Source: Paracoccaceae bacterium (lineage in GTDB: Bacteria; Pseudomonadota; Alphaproteobacteria; Rhodobacterales; Rhodobacteraceae). From it: a DNA stretch of 64,000 nt. Within the stretch, counting starts at the first letter, position 1. Every line of letters begins with the position of its first letter. The position numbers and the translations under genes were made by a program. Below the pieces are notes generated by a model. It was not told where the DNA came from and ran no database searches. It saw nothing but the letters and a program-made list of their open reading frames with translations. Positions 36,825-45,378 of the stretch are shown one piece after another. Location of the stretch: assembly GCA_028284605.1 (NCBI GenBank), contig JANQRL010000009.1, positions 115,143 through 179,142 of the forward strand, written 5' to 3'.

Positions 36825-38203
36825 AGGTCGAGGAGCCGGGGCAACGCTTCGAGCAGCGCCCGGGCGCCCTGCCCGACGCCGCCTTTCGGCCGACCGGGCG
36901 CCGCCGTGGGTTGCCAGCCGTAGATGTCGAAATGCAGGTAGCGGGCCGGTTCGGCGAAGCGCCGCAGGAAGAGCGCGGCGGTGATCGAGCCGGCGAAGCC
37001 GCCCTTCGGGGCGTTGTCGAGGTCGGCGATGCCAGGTTCGATCATCGTCTCGTAGGGGTCGTGAAACGGCATCCGCCAGACCGGGTCGGCGACCCGCGCG
37101 GCGGCCTCGGCCAGCACCGCCGCGTCGCCGTCGCCGGTGGCGTAGAACGGCGCGATGTCCGGCCCCACCGCGACCCGCGCGGCGCCGGTCAGCGTCGCCA
37201 TCGACACCATCAGGTCCGGCTCCGCCTCGGCGCCGAGCGCTAATGCGTCGGCCAGCACCAGACGCCCCTCGGCATCGGTGTTGTTGATCTCCACCGTGAG
37301 CCCCTTGCGGCTCTTCAGGATATCGCCGGGCCGGAACGCCGCCCCGCTCACCGCGTTCTCCACCGCCGGGATCAGCACCCGGAGCCGGAGCGGCAGGCCG
37401 AGCGCCAGAATCATCTGGGTAAGCCCCAGGACCGTCGCCGCGCCGCCCATATCCTTCTTCATCAGCGCCATGGAGCCGCCGGGCTTCAGGTTCAGCCCGC
37501 CCGTATCGAAAGAAACGCCCTTGCCGACGAGCGTCAGCGCCGGGCCGTCAGAGCCGTGGCGCAAGTCGATCAGCCGCGGCTCGTGCCGGCTGGCGCGCCC
37601 GACCGTGTGGATCAGCGGCAGGTTTGCCTCAAGCAGCGACTCGCCTGTTGTGACGGCGATCTCCGCGCCGAAACGCTCGGCCAGGGTCCGCGCCGCCGCC
37701 TCGATCGCCTCGGGGCCCATATCGTTCGCCGGGGTGTTGATGAGGTCGCGGGTCAGGCACTCGCCCGCCGCGATCGCCTCGATCCGGGCCGCGTCGACGC
37801 CCTGAGGCGCGATCAGTTGCGCCTTTGCCGGGCTCTGGGCCTTGTAGCGGTCGAAGCGGTAGCTTTCGAGGAGCCAGCCCAAGGCGAACTCCTCCGCCAC
37901 GCCGTCCGGCAACGGAGTTTCGAGCCGCCAGGAGCCTCCGGGCAGCCGCGCGCCCGCCGCACCGGTCTGGAACCGGCCGCGCGCAGCGGTCTCCGCCCCG
38001 CCCTTGCCGATCAACGCGCCGCCGGGCCCGCCAGCGACGGCTGGCCAGACCAGCGTTTCCCCCGGACCGGCGGCAAATCCCTGCGCGTCGATCCAGGCCT
38101 GGGCCGGCAGGCTCAGGATCGCGCGGAGGTCGTCGAGCTCATCGGGTGCCACGACATGGATCGGCAGTGCATCGTCGGACGGCGGGGCGAAGGTCGGGGA
38201 CAT
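36821..38203 (-). CDS. M17-family leucyl aminopeptidase
   Basis: A 460-residue dimetal aminopeptidase. The lysine- and metal-binding segment is LVGKGVSFDTGGLNLKPG...MKKDMGGAATVLG, and the M17 signature is NNTDAEGRLVLADAL. The first 140 residues are the regulatory N-domain. It removes N-terminal amino acids from peptides. The ATG at 38203 is chosen over an arginine/cysteine-rich extension. Its stop overlaps the NlpC/P60 gene by 4 bp, an arrangement I recall in other Rhodobacterales. Confidence 0.94.
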   Translation of the reverse strand: MSPTFAPPSDDALPIHVVAPDELDDLRAILSLPAQAWIDAQGFAAGPGETLVWPAVAGGPGGALIGKGGAETAARGRFQTGAAGARLPGGSWRLETPLPDGVAEEFALGWLLESYRFDRYKAQSPAKAQLIAPQGVDAARIEAIAAGECLTRDLINTPANDMGPEAIEAAARTLAERFGAEIAVTTGESLLEANLPLIHTVGRASRHEPRLIDLRHGSDGPALTLVGKGVSFDTGGLNLKPGGSMALMKKDMGGAATVLGLTQMILALGLPLRLRVLIPAVENAVSGAAFRPGDILKSRKGLTVEINNTDAEGRLVLADALALGAEAEPDLMVSMATLTGAARVAVGPDIAPFYATGDGDAAVLAEAAARVADPVWRMPFHDPYETMIEPGIADLDNAPKGGFAGSITAALFLRRFAEPARYLHFDIYGWQPTAAPGRPKGGVGQGARALLEALPRLLDL

Positions 38204-38279
38204 GGCGGTCCTGCACATTGAGCGGTCGCGGCAGACTATCGCACCGCACGGCGCCGACAAGCGCTCTCGAGCTTACGCG

Positions 38280-38702
38280 TCAGACCGGCTCGTGCGGCAG
38301 ATCCCAGATTTCCGCCAGCGAGGCGTCGGCGATCCGATGCAGCCGCGCCAGCGTCGCGCCGAGGGCCACGCCATCGCGCCCTTCGGAACAGACCGCGACA
38401 TGAGAGGCCGAGAGCGCGAGCCCCCGAAGCCCGATCTGGTCCGCCACCGCGATCAGGCCCCGCGCGACCCGCGCCAGATCCGCAAAGCGGCATTCGGCGT
38501 GAAACATCTCGATCTGCAGGAGGCGCGCCGAAATCTCCTCCATCGCGCGGCACACGACCTCCTCCGCCGCGGCCTCGTGGCGCGAGCCGAAGAGCCGGGC
38601 CAGCGGGCCGGGGTCCAGCGCAAGGTCGTCCCGGGGCCGTAGAAACGGCACAAGGGCGTCCTCCGACACGCTGGAAGCGAGATCAGGCAGGCGATATTCC
38701 AT
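38280..38702 (-). CDS. Conserved hypothetical protein
   Basis: A 140-residue, mainly helical protein: EEVVCRAMEEISARLLQIEMFHAECRFADLARVARGLIAVADQIGLRGLALSASHVAVC in pattern, ending DASLAEIWDLPHEPV. The helical pattern and single histidines recall Hpt-like bundles, but I cannot identify the phosphorylated histidine motif, so no function is assigned. Divergent from the carbonic anhydrase gene. Confidence 0.75.
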   Translation of the reverse strand: MEYRLPDLASSVSEDALVPFLRPRDDLALDPGPLARLFGSRHEAAAEEVVCRAMEEISARLLQIEMFHAECRFADLARVARGLIAVADQIGLRGLALSASHVAVCSEGRDGVALGATLARLHRIADASLAEIWDLPHEPV

Positions 38703-38824
38703 GACCCTGGCGTAGCCCTTGCGTGGTTCACAAGCGGTATAGGTGCGGCGCAGAAATCCCTCGAAATTCCGGCAAATGCGGCCTATGCAGCCCGGCAGCA
38801 CGGAGCCGAAATGAAGGAAGACGG

Positions 38825-39472
38825 ATGATCGAGGCACGGCCTCTGCCGGACTATCTGGTGCGGCGCTACCACGGCTGGAAGGCCACGACATTCGCCGAGA
38901 ACCGGACCTGGTACCGGCACCTCGCGGACGAGGGTCAGCACCCGCGCACCATGGTGATCTCCTGCTGCGACAGCCGGGTTCATGTGACTTCGATCTTCGG
39001 CGCCGATCAGGGCGAGTTCTTCATCCACCGCAATGTGGCGAACCTCGTGCCACCGCACGACCCCGATGGCCACCATCACGGCACCTCGGCGGCGGTGGAG
39101 TACGCCGTGCTCAACCTGCGCGTGGCGCATCTGATCGTGCTTGGCCATTCGGGCTGCGGCGGCGTGGAAGGGTGTTACGAGATGTGCTCCGGCCGGGCGC
39201 CGGACCTGCAGAAGACGGCGAGCTTCGTCGGCCGCTGGATGGACATCCTGCGCCCCGGCTTCGAGCGGCTGCCGGACGGGGACGATGCAGAGCGCAAGCG
39301 CGCGCTCGAGCGGGAATCCGTGCTGGTTTCGCTGGAGAACCTTATGACATTCCCGGCGGTCGCCTCGGCGGTGACGGACGGCCGGCTCAGCCTGCATGGC
39401 CTGTGGACGGATATCGGCGAAGGCGGGCTGCTGGTCTACGATGCGGCGGCGGCAGCGTTTCGTCCGGTCTGA
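38825..39472 (+). CDS. Beta-carbonic anhydrase
   Basis: A 215-residue zinc enzyme interconverting CO2 and bicarbonate. Zinc ligands are C47 (ISCCDSR, motif CxDxR with D49 and R51), H108 and C111 (LGHSGCGGV). FFIHRNVANLVPP and HHGTSAAVEYAVLNLRVAHLIVLGH are typical. AAGGAAG precedes the ATG, which is preferred over an upstream in-frame extension. It could supply bicarbonate for AccABCD and other carboxylases. Confidence 0.95.
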   Translation: MIEARPLPDYLVRRYHGWKATTFAENRTWYRHLADEGQHPRTMVISCCDSRVHVTSIFGADQGEFFIHRNVANLVPPHDPDGHHHGTSAAVEYAVLNLRVAHLIVLGHSGCGGVEGCYEMCSGRAPDLQKTASFVGRWMDILRPGFERLPDGDDAERKRALERESVLVSLENLMTFPAVASAVTDGRLSLHGLWTDIGEGGLLVYDAAAAAFRPV

Positions 39473-39529
39473 GGGGGGTGCCGCAGTTTGCAGCGGCCTG
39501 CGATGGAGGGGACGCTCGCGGCCGGCGAC

Positions 39530-39937
39530 CTACCGGAGCACATGCACCGCGCAGCTGGCATGGCGGACGACACGGGCGGCGGTCGAGCCCAGGAAATAGT
39601 CCTGGAGGCCCGGGCGGTGCGACGAGATCACGATGCAGTCGATCCCGTGATCCGCGGCATAGTCGGTGATCGCCGGGCCCGGGCGGCCCTCGACGATAGT
39701 ATGGGAGGCGTTGTCGAGATCGGCCACCCGCGCCTCCATCGCGGCGCGGATCGCGGTCTCCAGTTCTGCCCGGTAGCCCTGGGGCAGGTAGGAGATCGCA
39801 TAGCCCGGAATCTCGTCCATCACGTGCAGCAGCGTGATCTTCGCCCCCGGCTCGGCAAGCGCCTGGGCCACGGCCACCGCGCGGCTCCCGTCATGGTCCT
39901 CGTCATAGGCGATGGGCACCAGAAGATTCGAATACAT
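39530..39937 (-). CDS. Universal stress protein (UspA family)
   Basis: A 135-residue single Usp domain: SNLLVPIAYDEDHDGSRAVAVAQALA, ITLLHVMDEIPGYAISYLPQGY, and VISSHRPGLQDYFLGSTAARVVRHASCAVHVLR, where the G-2x-G-9x-G(S/T) ATP-binding loop is largely altered (SSHRPGLQDYFLGSTA). Stress-related but with no specific role predictable. Convergent with the carbonic anhydrase gene and divergent from the PNPOx-like gene. Confidence 0.92.
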   Translation of the reverse strand: MYSNLLVPIAYDEDHDGSRAVAVAQALAEPGAKITLLHVMDEIPGYAISYLPQGYRAELETAIRAAMEARVADLDNASHTIVEGRPGPAITDYAADHGIDCIVISSHRPGLQDYFLGSTAARVVRHASCAVHVLR

Positions 39938-40049
39938 GCGGCTCTCCCTTCCGATCTGGTGTGCGCAGCAACGCGGACGACCTCGCCCCCTCTCTACCGT
40001 GATCTGCCCGCGCCTTGCCAGCCCCCTGCAAGATGGCCAGATTTGGACC

Positions 40050-40532
40050 ATGTCCGAGCCAACGCCGCAGAAGACCGACCCGATCCGCCCGACCGACGAT
40101 GCGGCCCGGGCTCTGGCCCGCGAACTGCTGGCGGGGGCGCGGTTCGGCGCCATCGGCGTGCGGGAGCCCGGGAGCGGCGCACCGATGGTGACCCGGATCG
40201 CGGTCGGTATGGAGGGCGGCGCGCCGGTGATCCTGGTCTCCACCCTGTCTAACCACACCACGGCGCTGCGGGCCGATCCGGCCTGTTCCCTCCTCGTCGG
40301 CGAGCCGGGGCCGAAGGGCGATCCGCTGACCTATCCGCGCCTCACGATCCAGGCGGTGGCGGAACCGGCGGAGAAGGCGGCGCTGCGCGACGGTTGGCTC
40401 GCCACCCATCCGAAGTCGAAGCTCTATATCGACTTCGCCGATTTCCTGTTCTTCCGGCTGAGGGTGCGAGAGGCCCATCTCAACGGAGGCTTCGGCAAAG
40501 CCTATCGGTTGGCCGCAGAAGACCTGCGCTGA
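40050..40532 (+). CDS. HugZ/pyridoxamine-phosphate-oxidase-like flavoprotein
   Basis: A 160-residue split-barrel FMN-binding protein: ARALARELLAGARFGAIGVREPGSGAPMVTRIAVGMEGGAPVILVSTLSNHTTALRADPACSLLVGEPGPKGDPLTYPRLTIQA in pattern is typical of HugZ-like proteins, which bind haem or flavin. Ends in FADFLFFRLRVREAHLNGGFGKAYRL. Lacks the C-terminal DUF2470 of longer HugZ proteins. Likely role in haem use or flavin redox; unproven. Its stop abuts the end of the DUF427 gene. Confidence 0.88.
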   Translation: MSEPTPQKTDPIRPTDDAARALARELLAGARFGAIGVREPGSGAPMVTRIAVGMEGGAPVILVSTLSNHTTALRADPACSLLVGEPGPKGDPLTYPRLTIQAVAEPAEKAALRDGWLATHPKSKLYIDFADFLFFRLRVREAHLNGGFGKAYRLAAEDLR

Positions 40533-41009
40533 TCACCACCATTCGGTGCCGGGCGCGCCCTTGATCCGGCCGGTGAGGTTGTCGGTTACCCAGCCGCCGT
40601 AGAAGTCGCCGGGCTGCGGCCGGACCTGTTCGTCGCCCACCCAGGCCGCGTCGACCGCCCAGGCATAGACTGCGATGTGATCGCGGATCGCCGCGAAGCC
40701 GGGGCTGGGCTCGGGGTAGTCCCAGGCGGCGTCGGGCACCCGGCGATCGTCGGTCACCAGATCGAAATAGCGGGCCCGTCCCTTCCATTCACAGAAGCTG
40801 CGCCGGGAATTCGCAACGAGCAGGTCGGTCGCGACATCAGCGCGGGGCAGATAGTAGGTCGGCGCGTGGTGGGTTTCACAGACCCGCCACGCCTTGATCG
40901 TGTCGGCGATCACCGTCCCTCCAGCAACCGCACGCACCCGCTGCGGCACCCGCTCCAGATGCGGCGGGCGGGGATAATCCTGGACGCATTCGGCTGCCCG
41001 AGCGGTCAT
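40533..41009 (-). CDS. DUF427 family protein
   Basis: A 158-residue DUF427 protein: RVRAVAGGTVIADTIKAWRVCETHHAPTYYLPRADV, then SFCEWKGRARYFDLV and AWDYPEPSPGFAAIRDHIAVYAW, the family's beta-tent fold. Function unknown. Convergent with the HugZ-like gene with no gap. Confidence 0.9.
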   Translation of the reverse strand: MTARAAECVQDYPRPPHLERVPQRVRAVAGGTVIADTIKAWRVCETHHAPTYYLPRADVATDLLVANSRRSFCEWKGRARYFDLVTDDRRVPDAAWDYPEPSPGFAAIRDHIAVYAWAVDAAWVGDEQVRPQPGDFYGGWVTDNLTGRIKGAPGTEWW

Positions 41010-41070
41010 GGAGGTGAAGCTAGGCCGCTCCTTGACAGCCGCCAGCGCAATCGCCAAAAGGCGCGGCGTT

Positions 41071-41146
<76 letters not shown>

Positions 41147-41174
41147 TCACACCACGGTCTGCGCAGCAAATTGG

Positions 41175-41191
41175 AAGGTCCGGTGGACCTT
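41175..41191 (+). terminator. Possible tRNA-Ala terminator hairpin
   Basis: AAGGTCC-GGT-GGACCTT is a perfect 7-3-7 inverted repeat starting 29 bp after the tRNA and followed by TC. The U-run is weak, so assignment as the tRNA terminator is tentative. Confidence 0.4.
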
Positions 41192-41283
41192 TCAAAGAGG
41201 AGGGATGCTCCGAGCCCTGCGAGGAGCCTGGCGCGAGCTCAATTCCCTTCGCGATGATCTAATACCGGTCGGTTGGCGATCCG

Positions 41284-41325
41284 GGTGCGGCCCAATTCTT
41301 CGTCGAAGAATTGCTGCCCCGCACC
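41284..41325. repeat. TTCGWCGAA palindrome, copy A, inside a longer hairpin
   Basis: A perfect 10-1-10 palindrome (41293-41313) has outer arm CAATTC and core TTCG-T-CGAA. It sits within an outer inverted repeat GGTGCGG (41284-41290) / CCGCACC (41319-41325). It lies between tRNA-Ala and the GH13 gene. Confidence 0.8.
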
Positions 41326-41417
41326 GTCGGTTTCGCTTTGACACGCCCCGCCCCAGCCGCATAGATCGCGCGGGCGGGCCGCCCTGCGACGGCCGACCAC
41401 TTGGCCGGGAGAGAGCG

Positions 41418-43043
41418 ATGCGGGAATGGTGGCGCGACGCGGTGATCTATCAGATCTACCCGCGCAGTTTTCAGGATGACGATGGCGACGGCCTGGGCGA
41501 TCTGCGCGGCATCACGCGTCGGCTGCCCCATGTCGCCGATCTGGGCGCCGATGCGATCTGGCTCTCGCCGATCTTCGCCAGCCCGATGGACGACATGGGC
41601 TACGACGTCTCGGATTACTGCGCCATCGACCCGCTCTTCGGCACAATGGCGGATTTCGAGGCGCTTCTGGAGACCGCCCACGGGCTCGGGCTCAAGGTGA
41701 TCGTCGATCAGGTCCTGTCGCATTCCTCCGACCGCCACGAATGGTTCGAGGAGAGCCGCCAGAGCCGCGACAATCCCAAGGCCGACTGGTATGTCTGGGC
41801 CGATCCGCTGCCCGATGGCAGCCCGCCGAACAACTGGGCCAGCGTCTTCGGCGGCTCGGCCTGGGAGTTCGAGCCCCGGCGCAGGCAGTACTACCTCCAC
41901 AACTTCCTGATCTCCCAGCCCGACCTGAACCTGCACAATGTCGAGGTGCAGGATGCGCTCCTCGGCACGATGCGGTTCTGGCTGGAGAAGGGGCTCGGCG
42001 GGTTCCGACTCGACACCGTGAACTACTATTTCCACGACCCGAAACTGCGCTCCAACCCGCCGGCGGAGAGCCAGAGCTTCGCCATGGCGACCTCGGTCTA
42101 CGGGATGCAGCAGCATCTCTACGACAAGACCCGGCCGGAGAATATCGCGTTTCTGGAGCGGATGCGGGCGCTGACGGACGAATATAACGGCATCATGATG
42201 GTCGGCGAAGTGGGCGAGGATGGCGACCGGTCGATCGAGGTGATGGCGGAGTACACGCGCGGCACGACGCGGCTCCACATGGCCTATTCCTTCGCGATGC
42301 TGGGGCCGCAATTCAGCGCCGGGCATTTCCGGCGCTGCATTGAGGGGTTCCTGCGCGGCGCCCCGGACGGGCATCCGAACTGGGCGTTCTCGAACCACGA
42401 CGTGCAGCGGCATGTGTCGCGCTGGGCGGGGTACGGCACCGACCGCGAGGCGCTGGCCCGGCTCTGCGCGGCGATGATCATGTCGTTTCCCGGCACCATC
42501 GGGATCTATCAGGGCGAGGAGCTGGGCCAGACCGAGACCGAGCTGGTCTATGAGGAACTGACCGACCCGCCGGCGCTCAGGTTCTGGCCCGAGGAGAAGG
42601 GCCGCGACGGCTGCCGCACGCCGATGGTCTGGGAGCGGGAGGCGCCGAATGGCGGGTTCAGCACCGGCAAACCCTGGCTACCGGTCAAGGACCCACAGCT
42701 AGCACAGGCTGCGGACACTCAGACATCAGATCAGGACAGTGTCCTGAGCTTCTACAGAGAGGTCATCGCATACCGGAAATCCTCGCCCCAGCTCTGCCTC
42801 GGCACCACGCATTTCCTCGACCTGCCGGAACCGGTACTGGCCTTCGTGCGCGAGGCCGGTGGCAAACCGCTGACCTGCGTGTTCAATCTCGGGACCGAGC
42901 CGGTGGCGCTGACATTGGCCGGCGCGGCCCGGCCGGACGGCCCATGTCTCGCGCGGATCGAGGGCGAGACACTAAACCTGCCCGGCAACGGCTTCGTTTA
43001 TCTGGCCCATGACGGGCCGCTCGACATCCGCGAGACCGGGTAG
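41418..43043 (+). CDS. GH13 alpha-glucosidase
   Basis: A 541-residue glycoside hydrolase of the oligo-1,6-glucosidase/alpha-glucosidase group. It begins WWRDAVIYQIYPRSFQDDDGDGLGDLRGI; the catalytic nucleophile is D199 (GGFRLDTVN), the acid/base E264 (MMVGEVGED) and the transition-state stabiliser D328 (AFSNHDVQR). It hydrolyses terminal alpha-glucosidic bonds of sucrose, maltose or similar. In relatives the gene sits in agl ABC-transporter clusters; here it stands alone beside the tRNA. GGGAGAG precedes the ATG. Residues about 424-455 use unusual codons. Confidence 0.95.
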   Translation: MREWWRDAVIYQIYPRSFQDDDGDGLGDLRGITRRLPHVADLGADAIWLSPIFASPMDDMGYDVSDYCAIDPLFGTMADFEALLETAHGLGLKVIVDQVLSHSSDRHEWFEESRQSRDNPKADWYVWADPLPDGSPPNNWASVFGGSAWEFEPRRRQYYLHNFLISQPDLNLHNVEVQDALLGTMRFWLEKGLGGFRLDTVNYYFHDPKLRSNPPAESQSFAMATSVYGMQQHLYDKTRPENIAFLERMRALTDEYNGIMMVGEVGEDGDRSIEVMAEYTRGTTRLHMAYSFAMLGPQFSAGHFRRCIEGFLRGAPDGHPNWAFSNHDVQRHVSRWAGYGTDREALARLCAAMIMSFPGTIGIYQGEELGQTETELVYEELTDPPALRFWPEEKGRDGCRTPMVWEREAPNGGFSTGKPWLPVKDPQLAQAADTQTSDQDSVLSFYREVIAYRKSSPQLCLGTTHFLDLPEPVLAFVREAGGKPLTCVFNLGTEPVALTLAGAARPDGPCLARIEGETLNLPGNGFVYLAHDGPLDIRETG

Positions 43044-43109
43044 CGGCGGGGCACCAATGGGACGGCGGGCGGGGCGAGGGCGGAGCCGAGCGCCGTCCCG
43101 GCGGACACG

Positions 43110-43598
43110 TCAAACCGCCCCCGCCGCCGCCCAATCGTATTGCCGCATCGTCTCCACCGCGCAGGGCCGGACGGCGCGGAGTCTGTGCAGCGCCTCCTCC
43201 GGCGCCTCGCCCAGCTCCACCATCAGCCGCAGCGCCGCCATGCCGGAGCGTCCGCAACCGCCGAAACAGTGGAAGAGCACCTTGCCGCCGCGGGCCAGAT
43301 GCCCCCGGGCCCGCGCCGCGACATCGGGCCAGGCTTCGGCAATGTCCGATCCCGGGCTCTCGAAATCGGTCACCGGCAGATAGGCCCAGTCTATCCCGCA
43401 GGCCGCGCAGTCCGATCCGAGCCCGCCGGAGCCCTTCCGCTCCAGCTCAGCCTGAGTGCAGGTCGTCACCACCATGGCCGGGCCCCAGTCGAGCAGCCGG
43501 TTGAAGTCGGTGGCGTAATGCCGCGAACGGCCCGGCAGCGGCGAGAGCGCAAGGATCCCGCCGCCGGCCTCCAGTTCGTGAATGGTGAATTCAGACAA
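43110..43598 (-). CDS. Dual-specificity/tyrosine phosphatase-like protein
   Basis: A 162-residue phosphatase of the cysteine-based class. The P-loop is HCFGGCGRSG (C111 nucleophile, R117), with a likely general acid D78 in LPVTDFESPGSD. Several extra cysteines (C47, C64, C67) are present. The substrate is unknown. The start is a TTG 8 bp inside the end of the ankyrin gene, with GGGG upstream, so the phosphatase is translationally coupled to the ankyrin protein and may act with it. Confidence 0.88.
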   Translation of the reverse strand: MSEFTIHELEAGGGILALSPLPGRSRHYATDFNRLLDWGPAMVVTTCTQAELERKGSGGLGSDCAACGIDWAYLPVTDFESPGSDIAEAWPDVAARARGHLARGGKVLFHCFGGCGRSGMAALRLMVELGEAPEEALHRLRAVRPCAVETMRQYDWAAAGAV

Positions 43599-45150
43599 CC
43601 CCGTGTTCCGCCACCTGCTCGGGATGGGTCTCGGCCCAATCGGTCAGGAACTCCGCCATCTCTTCCTCCATCGCAGCCTCCGACGCCCGGCGCGGCAGCG
43701 GCACCCCGGCCTCGAGCGCGAGCCGGGCACAGGCGACATGGTCGCGCCGGTCCCGATCCGGGGCGTTCTCCGAGCCGTGGATCACCGTCGAGAGCAGGGT
43801 GCCGCCATAGCCGTTGATATGGGTCAGGTCCGGGCCGAGGGAAAGTAGATAGGCCATCGGCTCCGGTAGCCCTTGCCAGCCCGCCGCCTGAACCGGAGTG
43901 AGCCCTTGGGCGTCGGGCGCATCGAACGGCAGGCCGGCGGCGATCAGGGCACGAAGATGGTCGAGCTTGCCGTCGAGAAAGACGATCTCGTTCAGGAGCC
44001 CTTTGTAGAACGAGGGAAGTTCCTTGGGATCGACGGGACCCGCCGCCTCGCCGTCGGCGGCACGGGCGAGTTCGGCCTCGAGTGGGGTGAGGTCGGTCGG
44101 GCCGCCATTGGCCTCGATCGCCCCGGCAAGCGCGCGGTTGCCGAAGACGCGGGCGGCCGCATAGGGGGTCACCCCGCGATAGGTGTGGGCCAGGTCGACG
44201 CCCGCCCTGATCAGCACCTCGCACATCTCGGGCGGCGACATCCGCCGCGCGGCCTGATGCAGGACCGGGACCGTCCAGGGAGCTTCACCGCCGACATGCT
44301 CGGAGGAGAAGTCGCCCGCCCGCCCGCCGGCGTCGAGCAGGAGCTTCACCGCGCCGACATCGTGGAAATCCATGGCGCGCGGGATCGCATTGGTCCCCTC
44401 GATGCGCGCGCCATGGGCGAGCAGCAGCTTGATCCCCTCGTGATGGCCAAGCTCGGTGGCGTGGTAGAGCGATTCGTTGTCGTTGGGGTCGGCGCCGTGC
44501 TCCAGAAGCCAGCGCGCGAGTGCCATGTTCCCGGCATGGCCGAGCGCGAAGTAGAGGGTGGAGAGCGCGTGATCGTTGTCTTCCGCGACGGGAACGGAGG
44601 TGTCGACATCGGCGCCGCCCGCCACCAACAGCTCCGCAATCTCCAGCATATCCGCCTCGCGTTCCGGGTAGTGCCGCCACATCCGCGAGCGGGCGAGATG
44701 GATCAGCGGCGGCGAGACCGGCGCCTTGCGGGTCGCGGCCTCCGGGTCCTGGGCGAGGATCTCGGCAACCGCGTCCTTGAGGTAGAGCCCGCAGGCCAGC
44801 CCGATATGGCTCTCGGCGAGGTCGGGCGTGTCCTCCAGAAGCCGCTCCACCATCCAGACCTGGCCGTGATGCAGGGCCATCCCAAGCCGCTGCTGTTTCG
44901 CCGCCCGGTCGAGCCCTTCGGTCTCCACCGCGAATTTGAGCTGCGGCCAGGAGGCGAAGCTGTTTTCGCGCGCGACCACATGCAGGTAGTCGGCATGTTT
45001 GAGCGCCGTGCCCTCGGGGCGGGGCGGATTGGATTTCAGCCGGTCAAGGGCCACAGGCTCCCCGGCCTCATGGGCCTTGCGGAGCGCCTTGGCGTCACGG
45101 CGGAAACGGTCGAGGGTTTTGGCCGCCTCGGCGGCTTTGATGTCAGTCAT
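43591..45150 (-). CDS. Ankyrin-repeat protein
   Basis: A 519-residue protein. After a basic N-terminal helix (TLDRFRRDAKALRKAHEAGE), ankyrin-like units run from about residue 90 to 480: LGMALHHGQVWMVERLLEDTP, LYFALGHAGNMALARWLLEHGADPND, LYHATELGHHEGIKLLLAHGARIEG, PVLHQAARRMSPPEMCEVLIRAGVDL, LTPVQAAGWQGLPEPMAYLLSLG. It is probably a cytosolic binding scaffold; no signal peptide is seen. ATG at 45150 or an in-frame ATG 12 bp earlier. Its end overlaps the phosphatase start. Confidence 0.9.
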   Translation of the reverse strand: MTDIKAAEAAKTLDRFRRDAKALRKAHEAGEPVALDRLKSNPPRPEGTALKHADYLHVVARENSFASWPQLKFAVETEGLDRAAKQQRLGMALHHGQVWMVERLLEDTPDLAESHIGLACGLYLKDAVAEILAQDPEAATRKAPVSPPLIHLARSRMWRHYPEREADMLEIAELLVAGGADVDTSVPVAEDNDHALSTLYFALGHAGNMALARWLLEHGADPNDNESLYHATELGHHEGIKLLLAHGARIEGTNAIPRAMDFHDVGAVKLLLDAGGRAGDFSSEHVGGEAPWTVPVLHQAARRMSPPEMCEVLIRAGVDLAHTYRGVTPYAAARVFGNRALAGAIEANGGPTDLTPLEAELARAADGEAAGPVDPKELPSFYKGLLNEIVFLDGKLDHLRALIAAGLPFDAPDAQGLTPVQAAGWQGLPEPMAYLLSLGPDLTHINGYGGTLLSTVIHGSENAPDRDRRDHVACARLALEAGVPLPRRASEAAMEEEMAEFLTDWAETHPEQVAEHGVV

Positions 45151-45378
45151 CGGCTTTCCCATCTTCGGTCCCGGCGGTCCGCTCGGCTGGGACATGAGAA
45201 AGACCGGTGCGGTCTTCGTCGTGCGATGAGGGGTGCCAATCGGCTTTCCGCGGACCTGGTTGCCGCCCCGCGCGGCAAGGCCAGCCTAGGCGCGCGGACC
45301 GCTCCCGGTCAAGCCGCCCGGCTTTACCCTGCCCTCGGCGGCGCATAGCCTGCCGGCCAATTCCGAATCCGAGCGCCC

